DNA from: an uncultured Flavobacteriales bacterium
GTDB lineage: Bacteria > Bacteroidota > Bacteroidia > Flavobacteriales > BACL11
NCBI GenBank assembly: GCA_913052655.1
Contig: CAJXFN010000052.1
Span: 1-9,442 of the forward strand
Reading direction: 5' to 3'
Length of the DNA stretch: 9,442 nucleotides
Both the position numbers and the translations under genes were made by a program. The notes under the pieces are model-generated. The model was not told the DNA's origin. It saw nothing but the letters and a program-made list of their open reading frames with translations, and did no database searches. This document shows positions 1 through 7,005 of this stretch, piece by piece. Positions within the stretch are counted from its first letter, which is position 1. Every line of letters starts with the position of its first letter.

Positions 1-345
1 GCTCCTTCAATATTAGAAGAATATGTAGAGGAATATTTTGTTCAGAATGATGAAGTCCCCTTTATGGATAAAGTTTTTGATATAAAAAAGGAAAAACAAT
101 CTAAAATACCTGCAGTAACTCATATAGATGGAACTGGTAGATTGCAATCTGTAAATAAAGATGTATCACCTAGATACCATCGTTTGATATCTGAATTCCA
201 GAAAAAGTCTGGTGTTCCTATTCTTTTAAATACTTCTTTTAATGAAAACGAACCTATTGTAAATAAACCAGAGGAAGCGTTAGAATGTTTTCTTAGAACT
301 AAAATGGATATGTTGGTAATGGAAAATATAATTATTGAAAGGTAG
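1..345 (+). CDS. Carbamoyltransferase, NodU/CmcH family, C-terminal fragment (5' end outside window)
   Basis: The reading frame is open from base 1 and ends in TAG at 343-345, so this is the last 114 residues of a longer protein. The ATG at 64 is internal, because the codons before it (APSILEEYVEEYF) already match the family. The segments IPAVTHIDGTGRLQSV, GVPILLNTSFNENEPIV and EEALECFLRTKMD are hallmarks of the C-terminal domain of NodU/CmcH O-carbamoyltransferases. These enzymes move a carbamoyl group from carbamoyl phosphate, through a carbamoyl-adenylate, to a sugar or antibiotic hydroxyl. Full-length relatives are about 550-600 residues, with the catalytic N-terminal part upstream of this window. 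The next gene starts on the last base of this stop codon. Together with that methyltransferase and the glycosyltransferase after it, the likely role is carbamoylation of a surface-glycan sugar. The acceptor is unknown. Confidence 0.9.
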   Translation, partial: APSILEEYVEEYFVQNDEVPFMDKVFDIKKEKQSKIPAVTHIDGTGRLQSVNKDVSPRYHRLISEFQKKSGVPILLNTSFNENEPIVNKPEEALECFLRTKMDMLVMENIIIER

Positions 346-1079
346 TGGAAAAAACATTTTATGATAGTACTCCATTTGAATATGGATATTCCTCTAAAGA
401 GGAAATTCTTGAAAACATGAATTCTAACTTAAAAGAAGTTATAGAAAGATCTTATGGAAAAACAATTACTGATGTTGGTTGTGGATGTGGTAGGAATTTA
501 GTTTATTCTTCAAAATTTGCACAAAAATTAATAGGGGTAGATTTAAGTAGACAATCTCTAGATTTTGCTAAGAAATTTATACAATCTAAAAATTTAGAAT
601 TAGTATTAGGAAATAATTTAGATATTCCGTTAAAAGATAATTTTTCTGATTTAGTTATTAGTGATGGTGTTATTCATCATACTGGAGATACTGTTAGAGC
701 TTTTAATGAATGTATAAGAATATTAAAACCAGGAGGGTTATTGTATTTAGCGGTTTATAAAAAATACAGATATTACCCATTCTTGTATAAATATATAGGT
801 GTTTTTTTGAGACTACTTAATAAAACTAAAGTGGGTAATTTTATTATCGAAAATACTTTTGTAGTTTTACATTTTTTGATGTATAAAATTTTCAGAAAAC
901 AAAAGTTGTCTATTAAGGAAACAAGAAATATATTTTACGATTATTTTATTACACCTATAGCTACATTTCAATCAAAAAAGGATGTTGATATATGGATAAA
1001 TGATAGTAAATGTACTTTAGAAAAATACGATAGAACAAATGGTAATTGTCATGTATTTATAATTAAAAAAGGTGAATAA
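345..1079 (+). CDS. Class I SAM-dependent methyltransferase (Methyltransf_11 type)
   Basis: This is a 244-residue Rossmann-fold methyltransferase. Motif I is DVGCGCG (residues 43-49), the acidic residue closing strand 2 is D66 (GVDLS), and the motif II/III region is LVISDGVIHH (103-112) followed by the LKPGG loop (127-131). The N-terminal block with TPFEYGYSS resembles methyltransferases found in surface-polysaccharide clusters. The C-terminal third (about 145-185) is rich in aromatic and aliphatic residues and may form the acceptor pocket or a membrane-proximal patch. The start must be the GTG at 345. An in-frame TGA lies at 336-338, no ATG intervenes, and the first ATG comes 24 codons later, inside conserved sequence. 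It overlaps the upstream TAG by one base. The likely substrate is a sugar or lipid-linked glycan hydroxyl or carboxyl, but the sequence does not say which. Confidence 0.88.
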   Translation: MEKTFYDSTPFEYGYSSKEEILENMNSNLKEVIERSYGKTITDVGCGCGRNLVYSSKFAQKLIGVDLSRQSLDFAKKFIQSKNLELVLGNNLDIPLKDNFSDLVISDGVIHHTGDTVRAFNECIRILKPGGLLYLAVYKKYRYYPFLYKYIGVFLRLLNKTKVGNFIIENTFVVLHFLMYKIFRKQKLSIKETRNIFYDYFITPIATFQSKKDVDIWINDSKCTLEKYDRTNGNCHVFIIKKGE

Positions 1080-1842
1080 GAAGCCTAAAATATCAATTGT
1101 AACAATTTCTTATAATAGTTCAAAAACTATTAGGGATACTATTGATAGTGTTTTGATTCAGGATTATGAAAATATAGAATATATTATAATTGATGGCAAA
1201 TCAACTGATGACACAATTGAAATCATTAAATCCTATGGAGATAGTATTTCTTATTTTATATCTGAAGAAGATGACGGTTTATATGATGCAATGAATAAGG
1301 GAGTTAGAGCTGCAAATGGAGATGTTGTTGGAATTTTAAATTCAGATGACTTCTATTATAATAATCATGTAATATCTGATGTGGCAGAAGTTTTTACTTT
1401 TAATGATGTAGATTCTGTTTATGGTGATTTGTTATATGTTGATACTGTAAACATAGATAGTATCAGAAGGTATTGGAAATCAGGAGATTTTAAATTTAAA
1501 AATATGCGGAAGGGTTGGACGGTCCCGCATCCTACCTTCTTTGTAAAAAAAGATATTTATAATAAATATGGTTTGTATTCTATAAGGTTGAAAAGTGCTT
1601 CTGATTATGAAATGATTATTAGGCTTTTATATAAAAATAAAATTTCAGTAAGTTATCTGCCAAAAATTCTTGTTAAAATGAGAATAGGAGGTATTAGTAA
1701 TTACTCTATATGGAATAGATTAAGAGGAAATAATGAGGACTATATTTCTTGGAAAATGAATGGATTGAGACCACCTATGTTTATCAGATTTAAGAAGCCA
1801 TTATCAAAATTAAGTCAGTTTTTTAAAAGACCAAATAAGTGA
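1072..1842 (+). CDS. Family 2 glycosyltransferase (GT-A fold)
   Basis: This is a 256-residue inverting glycosyltransferase of the GT2 type. The N-terminal strand is KISIVTISYN (6-15), followed by the nucleotide-binding IIIDGKSTDDT segment with D41, the SEEDDGLYDAMNKG block (64-77), and the metal-binding NSDD motif (90-93) that serves as DXD. The later VPHPTFFVKK block (152-161) is typical of colanic-acid WcaE-like and related bacterial GT2 enzymes. There is no transmembrane segment, so it probably acts at the cytoplasmic face on a lipid-linked acceptor. The GTG start at 1072 is forced, since an in-frame TAA lies at 1060-1062 and no ATG occurs before the conserved first strand. It overlaps the methyltransferase by 8 bases (GTGAATAA), which suggests translational coupling. 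The donor could be GDP-fucose, given the next gene, but that is inference. Confidence 0.9.
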   Translation: MNKKPKISIVTISYNSSKTIRDTIDSVLIQDYENIEYIIIDGKSTDDTIEIIKSYGDSISYFISEEDDGLYDAMNKGVRAANGDVVGILNSDDFYYNNHVISDVAEVFTFNDVDSVYGDLLYVDTVNIDSIRRYWKSGDFKFKNMRKGWTVPHPTFFVKKDIYNKYGLYSIRLKSASDYEMIIRLLYKNKISVSYLPKILVKMRIGGISNYSIWNRLRGNNEDYISWKMNGLRPPMFIRFKKPLSKLSQFFKRPNK

Positions 1843-2783
1843 GTTTGAATAAGAATTCTAAAATATATATTGCTGGACACAATGGAATGGTTGGTTCAGC
1901 AATTTTAAGATTACTAAGATTTGAGGGTTATTCAAATATAGTAATTGCATCATCATCAGAATTAGATTTAAGAAACCAAAATCAGGTAAAGGAATTTTTT
2001 GAAAAGGAAAAACCTAATTATGTTTTTTTAGCTGCAGCAAAAGTGGGTGGGATTTTAGCAAATAGTACATATAAAGCTGAATTCTTGTATGATAATATGA
2101 TGATCCAAAATAATGTTATCCACCAGGCCTATAAATTCAATGTTGAGAAATTATTGTTTTTAGGTAGTTCTTGTATATATCCAAAATTAGCTCCTCAACC
2201 ATTAAGAGAAGAGTACTTGCTAACAGATTCTTTAGAACCAACAAATGAACCATATGCAATCGCGAAAATTTCTGGCATAAAGATGTGTGAGTTTTACAGA
2301 GAACAATATGGATGTAACTTTATTTCTGCTATGCCAACAAATTTGTTTGGACCAAAAGACAATTATCATTTAGAAAATTCTCATTTAATACCTGCACTTT
2401 TAAGAAAGTTTTATCAGGCAAAAACAAATAATTCTAAACATGTTGAAATTTGGGGAGATGGATCTCCATATAGGGAATTTTTACATGTAGATGATTGTGC
2501 TTCTGCTTGTTTGTTTTTAATGAACAATTATAACGATTCTGAATTTGTAAATGTTGGAAGTGGAGTAGAATTTAGTATTAAAGAAGTTGCGGAATTAATA
2601 CAAGATAAAATAGGTTTTAATGGTAAGTTAGTGTTTAATACTAATTATCCAAATGGAACTCCAAGAAAACTCATGGATGTGAGTAGGATTAATAATATGG
2701 GGTGGAAATCTACTATTACATTAGAGGAAGGAATAGAAAGACTATTACCTAATTTAGAATCTGAACTAGAAAAATACATATAA
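1839..2783 (+). CDS. fcl: GDP-L-fucose synthase (GDP-4-keto-6-deoxy-D-mannose 3,5-epimerase/4-reductase)
   Basis: This 314-residue extended short-chain dehydrogenase converts GDP-4-keto-6-deoxymannose to GDP-L-fucose with NADPH, the last step of fucose donor synthesis. The NADP-binding glycine motif is IAGHNGMVG (11-19). The catalytic residues can be placed from the E. coli enzyme with a constant offset of 3: S110 and C112 in LGSSCIYP, Y139 and K143 in YAIAKISG, and H182. All are present, so the enzyme should be active. NLFGPKDNY and DGSPYREFLHVDD are also family hallmarks. Length is normal (about 310-325). An in-frame TAA immediately precedes GTG 1839, so the start is that GTG or the TTG at 1845; no ATG is available before the glycine motif. 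The GTG gives a 4-base GTGA overlap with the glycosyltransferase. The partner dehydratase gmd is not in the window and is expected elsewhere. The gene is also known as wcaG. Confidence 0.95.
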   Translation: MSLNKNSKIYIAGHNGMVGSAILRLLRFEGYSNIVIASSSELDLRNQNQVKEFFEKEKPNYVFLAAAKVGGILANSTYKAEFLYDNMMIQNNVIHQAYKFNVEKLLFLGSSCIYPKLAPQPLREEYLLTDSLEPTNEPYAIAKISGIKMCEFYREQYGCNFISAMPTNLFGPKDNYHLENSHLIPALLRKFYQAKTNNSKHVEIWGDGSPYREFLHVDDCASACLFLMNNYNDSEFVNVGSGVEFSIKEVAELIQDKIGFNGKLVFNTNYPNGTPRKLMDVSRINNMGWKSTITLEEGIERLLPNLESELEKYI

Positions 2784-3347
2784 TTGAATATTTTAATTAT
2801 TGATAATTTTGATTCTTTTACATTTAATTTACATCATTATGTGAGTGAATTTGTTGAAAATTGTGTGGTTGTAAGAAGTGATAAGTTGTCTGAAATTGAA
2901 TTTATAAATTTCGATAAAATTATTCTTTCACCTGGACCTTCTTTGCCTCAAAATCACACTAATTTGTTTAAATTTTTAAAAAATTATTCTGAATCAAAAT
3001 CTATCTTTGGTATTTGTTTAGGGATGCAGGCAATTACAGAGTTTTTTGGAGGAAAACTAAAGAATCTACAAAAAGTAAAGCACGGAGTAAGCTCTAGAAA
3101 CAGAGTTTTAAGGAAAGATATTTTGTATAAAGGTATTCCTACAGAATTTGAAATTGGTCATTATCACTCTTGGGTTGTGGATAAGGAAAAATTACCCTCA
3201 TGTTTTTATATAACATCCATGAATGAAGATGGTTTGATTATGTCTATATCACATAAAAATTTGGATATTAGAGGAGTTCAGTTTCATCCGGAATCAGTTC
3301 TCACAAATTATGGTAAAAAGTTAATAAAGAATTGGTTATTTAGTTAA
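2784..3347 (+). CDS. pabA: Class I glutamine amidotransferase, PabA/TrpG type (probably aminodeoxychorismate synthase component II)
   Basis: This 187-residue stand-alone class I amidotransferase releases ammonia from glutamine for a partner synthase. The sequence shows the N-terminal IDNFDSFTFN motif (6-15), the nucleophile C78 in GICLGMQ, and the H168/E170 pair in VQFHPES, so the catalytic triad is complete. GHYHSWVVD (125-133) and KVKHGVSS point to the PabA/TrpG family, and the YHSW form favours PabA (folate) over TrpG (tryptophan). Two loops differ from the usual form: SPGPSLP instead of SPGPG-P, and M81 where the family usually has His after CLG. The latter resembles HisH. The TTG start follows the fcl TAA with no spacing and in the same frame, and the conserved N-terminus begins exactly there. 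No pabB or trpE lies in the window. A role supplying ammonia for an amino sugar is possible but has no direct support. Confidence 0.88.
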   Translation: MNILIIDNFDSFTFNLHHYVSEFVENCVVVRSDKLSEIEFINFDKIILSPGPSLPQNHTNLFKFLKNYSESKSIFGICLGMQAITEFFGGKLKNLQKVKHGVSSRNRVLRKDILYKGIPTEFEIGHYHSWVVDKEKLPSCFYITSMNEDGLIMSISHKNLDIRGVQFHPESVLTNYGKKLIKNWLFS

Positions 3348-5817
3348 ATTCTGGAACAATCCAATCTCTTTTTCTTTCTAATTTTACATCTTTTAATATA
3401 TCTGCTTTTACTCTTATGGTTAGTACATAACTTCTTTGATACCCTGTGGGTATCCAATGAAATAGCATTTCCCAGCAATGTAGATCCCTATACACATTAA
3501 TAGAAGTGTAAGAGAAATCTTCATCAGTAAAATCATATCCAGTCTGTAATCCTAATTTCCATTTGTCAGTAATCTTTATATTTCCAGAGAGTCCCAAGGT
3601 TTTTGTATTTATTGTTTCTGAAACTGTACTTGTTCCTTTGTTAATGGTTTGAGAATAATTTAGATTTAAACTCCATGGAATTGAATAGAAGTTTCTTTTT
3701 TCCTCATGTTTATCTTCTTCCCTCTGAGAAAAGGTTTTGTCATTTATATTTATACCAGCTGAAAGATTAGAATTCTTAAATCTAGCTATTCTATGATTTT
3801 CAAATAATTCAAGTTTATGAATCCTTCCATTTTCACTAATTATATAAGGATCAAAAACACCGCTGTAACTTAGATTTATTTTATTAAACAATTTAGTTCT
3901 AATATTTAGATTTATATTACTAAAATTAAATGAATCAGCAAAAATATTGTAGGATGAGTTTATGTTTAAACTTTCAATTAGCGTTATTTTGCGGATTTGT
4001 AGAGATGTATCTTTTTTAGTTCTTATTTTTAATCCTAAAATATTATTTATTCCTAATCTTATATTTCCAGATTTATTCTTTCTTGGGCTTCCGTATATTC
4101 CATTTTGCATGACAGAATATAATTCATCATTACCTAAAGAGTCTGTTTGAACTCTTTTGAAGAATCCATATTTTTCATCTGCAAAAGAAGGATTATATGT
4201 AAATGATAGATTAGGATTTATTACATGTCGCAGTGCTGCAATCTTCCCTTTTTTAAACTGAGCCATTCCATAAATCTTAGTATTTACTGATGATGAGATA
4301 CTGTAATCTCCCCCTCTAGTAAACTTGTATAAAGTGTCCGTAATTATTTCTGTCCCGTTCCACTTTTTATTTATCTGATCCACATACCATCTTTCAGTAA
4401 TATTTATACTTTGAGAAGAAGTAAAATATTTAAATATCTTAAAAGAAGAGCTTATAGGAATAGAATGCCTCATTCCAGATTTAAAATTTTGTAAAGTGCT
4501 ATTATGAAATAATAATGAATCTGTAGTTGAAATTTGATTCTTGGTGTTTAAAGTGTATCGAATACCAATATCATCGTACCAATTTTTTGTTCCTTGATTT
4601 CCAATATTTCTAAACGGGTAAAGCTTATTTACACTAAATGTTATGTTTGGTATTGTTAAATTTACTCTGTGAGTTTGTGTATTTTGATTATGCTCTAAAG
4701 AAGAAGAAATATTAAATGGTTTTCCATCCCAACTTTTACTTAAATTTATGCTAGATCTAAATGTATTTGATAAATAATTGTTTGCGGTTGTAAATGTATT
4801 ATTTTTATGAAAAGTACTTGATCCAGCATTTACATTGGCAGAAAAGCTAAAAGTTGGATTTGCTTTTGGATCCTGCTTATGACTCCAGTTGATGAAGAAA
4901 TCTTTTTTTATGTTGTAATCTGGAAATCCTATTTCGCTGTTAACTATGTTACTATAATTAATATTTAAATTACCATTATATTTGTATCGCTTTTTATATC
5001 TTAAGGTTCCTTTACTAGCCCAGCTACCTCTAGTATAAATATCTCCTTTAATAGATAGATCAATATAATCATTAATAGGAAGGTAATATCCTCCATCTTT
5101 TAGGAAAAAACCCAGGTTGGCTGATTCTCCATAAGAGGGTAGTATGATGCCAGAGCTTTTCTTTTCTGTATTTGGAAAATATCCAAAGGGTAAGAATAAG
5201 GGTGTTGGAATATTGAAAAACGTTACGTATGCTGGTCCGGTTATTATATGTTTTTTTGGAATAAGTTTTATCCTGTTTGATCTTATGGAATAATGAGGGT
5301 GTACTGCATCACAGGTAGTATATTTTCCTTTTGTAAGATATAGGATGTCGTCTTCCATCTTCTTCACCTTTTTTCCGTGAATATATCCTTCACCTTCTTG
5401 AGTAATTAGTTTTTTTACTATACATTTTTTACTTTTTAGATTATAAAGAATTTCTGTAGCTTTAAAACTTTCTTTTCCTTCTGAAAAGATGGGGTTTCCA
5501 ATCATAGATCCAGAAGTGTCTTTTGTTCCAACTGCCAAAATTGTGTTGTTAATCCAGTCAACAACTATTTTGTCTGCAGTGATTTTGATATCTCCGTACT
5601 TAATACTGGCTTCGCCATAAAGAAATATTTTTTTGTTTTCTAAATCTTGAATAATAGAATCCTTACAATTTCTGATAATTTTATGTTGAATTATATTTTT
5701 TTGTGAGTTTTTACTTAAACTGTCATTAGTATGATTAATATTATTAGCTTTAGAATTGTTGAAAAATCCTGTTAATAAGAATATAATTGTAACTAGTGAA
5801 AATATATTTTTATTCAA
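3340..5817 (-). CDS. lptD: LptD-like outer-membrane LPS assembly protein (Bacteroidota type)
   Basis: This 825-residue protein has a signal peptide (hydrophobic about 5-19, possible cleavage after SKA at 22-24). An OstA/LptA-like beta-jellyroll domain follows at about 65-165 (GEASIKYGDIKITADKI, then repeated short strands). The rest, from about 195, is a long run of amphipathic beta-strands rich in aromatics and Asn/Ser, as expected of the LptD barrel. The block TPLFLPFGYFPNTEKKSSG (205-223) is the conserved entry to the barrel domain. LptD inserts LPS into the outer leaflet of the outer membrane. It has exactly four cysteines: C51, C132, C169 and C781. The start is a TTG: an in-frame TAG lies upstream with no ATG between, and the signal peptide begins right after it. 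The 3' end overlaps pabA tail to tail by 8 bases. It is transcribed divergently from the amidase. Confidence 0.88.
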   Translation of the reverse strand: MNKNIFSLVTIIFLLTGFFNNSKANNINHTNDSLSKNSQKNIIQHKIIRNCKDSIIQDLENKKIFLYGEASIKYGDIKITADKIVVDWINNTILAVGTKDTSGSMIGNPIFSEGKESFKATEILYNLKSKKCIVKKLITQEGEGYIHGKKVKKMEDDILYLTKGKYTTCDAVHPHYSIRSNRIKLIPKKHIITGPAYVTFFNIPTPLFLPFGYFPNTEKKSSGIILPSYGESANLGFFLKDGGYYLPINDYIDLSIKGDIYTRGSWASKGTLRYKKRYKYNGNLNINYSNIVNSEIGFPDYNIKKDFFINWSHKQDPKANPTFSFSANVNAGSSTFHKNNTFTTANNYLSNTFRSSINLSKSWDGKPFNISSSLEHNQNTQTHRVNLTIPNITFSVNKLYPFRNIGNQGTKNWYDDIGIRYTLNTKNQISTTDSLLFHNSTLQNFKSGMRHSIPISSSFKIFKYFTSSQSINITERWYVDQINKKWNGTEIITDTLYKFTRGGDYSISSSVNTKIYGMAQFKKGKIAALRHVINPNLSFTYNPSFADEKYGFFKRVQTDSLGNDELYSVMQNGIYGSPRKNKSGNIRLGINNILGLKIRTKKDTSLQIRKITLIESLNINSSYNIFADSFNFSNINLNIRTKLFNKINLSYSGVFDPYIISENGRIHKLELFENHRIARFKNSNLSAGININDKTFSQREEDKHEEKRNFYSIPWSLNLNYSQTINKGTSTVSETINTKTLGLSGNIKITDKWKLGLQTGYDFTDEDFSYTSINVYRDLHCWEMLFHWIPTGYQRSYVLTIRVKADILKDVKLERKRDWIVPEFN

Positions 5818-5873
5818 TCTAAGTATTATTTTTGTAATTAGAACGATTATTATTTTCTAGATTGACAAAACTA
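5818..5873. promoter_or_regulatory. Divergent promoter region of lptD and the amidase gene
   Basis: This 56-base AT-rich gap is the only real intergenic space in the window and must carry the 5' signals of both divergent genes unless promoters lie inside the coding sequences. Two matches to the Bacteroidota -7 consensus TANNTTTG can be read. One is TATTTTTG on the + strand at 5827-5834, about 40 bases before the amidase ATG. The other is TAGTTTTG on the - strand at 5873-5866, about 49 bases before the lptD TTG. Neither has a convincing TTG -33 box at the usual distance, and such matches are easy to find by chance in DNA this AT-rich. The region assignment is firmer than the exact boxes. Confidence 0.4.
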
Positions 5874-7001
5874 ATGAAAATCTATCATTATTATACTTTA
5901 ATTGATAAACGCATTTTTTTGTATTTTCTTTTGATTATATTCTTTAATTTTAATTCTTATTCTCAAAATACTAATAAAATTAAAACAATTGTTATTGATC
6001 CTGGCCATGGAGGAAAGGATCCTGGAACAATGGGAACAAAGAGATATAGTACATATGAAAAAGATATTGCTTTGGATATTTCCTTGAAGTTAGGCTCTTA
6101 TATAGAAAAATATTTTCCAGATGTTGAAGTTATATACACTAGAAAAACAGATGTCTTTTTGGAGTTGTGGGAAAGAACAGAAATTGCAAATAAAAGAAAT
6201 GCAGATTTATTTATATCTATCCATTGTGATGGGTTTAAGAATTCTAACGCTTCAGGAGCGAGTGTATTTGTTATGGGGATGAGTAAATTAAAGGCGAATA
6301 TGGATGTTGCAATGAGAGAGAATTCTGTGATGTATTTAGAAGATAATTTTATAGAAAAATATGATGGATTTGACCCAAAATCACCTGAAAGTTATATTGT
6401 TTTTAGTTTAATGCAGAATACCTATTTAGATCAAAGTATATCATTTGCTCAGCAGGTAGATAAACAATTTGTTGAAAGAGCTCAAAGAAAAAGTAGGGGT
6501 GTTAAACAAGCTCCTTTTTATGTTATTAGTAGAGCAAACATGCCATCAGTCTTAATTGAAGCTGGTTTTTTAACTAACCCACAGGAGGAGGATTATTTGA
6601 ATACAGATTCAGGAAAAGATTTCATAGCATCATCAATTTTTAGAGCGTTTAGGAGTTACAAAGAGGAAATCGAAGGAGTTGAGAAACATGAAAATAAAGA
6701 AAGAGATGACAGCAGTGATGTAGTTGTTCAAAAAGTTCATAGCGAAATTGAATACAAAATACAATTAGGAATATTTCTTGAATCTATGAAAAACTCTTCC
6801 ATATTTCATGGGATTGAGGTAGAAGAATTTCAATCAAATGGAACATATAAATATTTAGTTAATGCGTCATCAGATAAGAAACACGCGGATAAGTTAAAAG
6901 TAAAATATAGATCAGGAAAGTTTCCAGGGGCATTTATAATAGCATTTCATAAAGGAAAACAAATAAGTGTAAAAGAAGCCTTAGATTTGCAAAACAAATA
7001 A
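5874..7001 (+). CDS. N-acetylmuramoyl-L-alanine amidase (Amidase_3) with C-terminal SPOR-like domain
   Basis: This 375-residue exported zinc amidase cleaves the bond between N-acetylmuramic acid and the L-Ala of the peptidoglycan stem, typically during cell separation. A signal sequence (hydrophobic 14-26, SYSQ end near 31) precedes the catalytic domain at about 37-262. The zinc ligands are H45 (DPGHGG), E62 (YEKDIAL) and H117 (SIHCD), and the catalytic E229 is in LIEAGFLTN, so all key residues are present. After an acidic, charged linker (about 264-285), residues 289-368 form a SPOR-like domain (YKIQLGIF, then YKYLVNAS, then AFIIAFHKGK). This kind of domain binds denuded septal glycan and is common on Bacteroidota amidases. 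I chose the ATG at 5874. A TTG at 5862 (four residues longer) is also possible. The next gene follows after 4 bases. Confidence 0.92.
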   Translation: MKIYHYYTLIDKRIFLYFLLIIFFNFNSYSQNTNKIKTIVIDPGHGGKDPGTMGTKRYSTYEKDIALDISLKLGSYIEKYFPDVEVIYTRKTDVFLELWERTEIANKRNADLFISIHCDGFKNSNASGASVFVMGMSKLKANMDVAMRENSVMYLEDNFIEKYDGFDPKSPESYIVFSLMQNTYLDQSISFAQQVDKQFVERAQRKSRGVKQAPFYVISRANMPSVLIEAGFLTNPQEEDYLNTDSGKDFIASSIFRAFRSYKEEIEGVEKHENKERDDSSDVVVQKVHSEIEYKIQLGIFLESMKNSSIFHGIEVEEFQSNGTYKYLVNASSDKKHADKLKVKYRSGKFPGAFIIAFHKGKQISVKEALDLQNK

Positions 7002-7005
7002 AATT

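Noticed and set aside
64..345. Separate 93-residue gene starting at ATG 64
   Set aside because: The frame is open to base 1 and the residues before the ATG match the carbamoyltransferase family, so this is the end of a larger gene.
3331..3370. Possible bidirectional terminator (ATTGG at 3331-3335 with CCAAT at 3361-3365, then T-rich)
   Set aside because: Only a 5-base stem with a 25-base loop; too weak to call.
3962..4150. 62-residue + strand open frame inside lptD
   Set aside because: It lies antisense within a well-supported barrel-coding region, has no recognisable domain, and its hydrophobic composition is what the complement of barrel codons gives.
5862..5867. TTGACA resembling a sigma-70 -35 box
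   Set aside because: Bacteroidota do not use this consensus, no matching -10 lies at the right distance ahead of a start, and the bases sit next to or within the amidase start.
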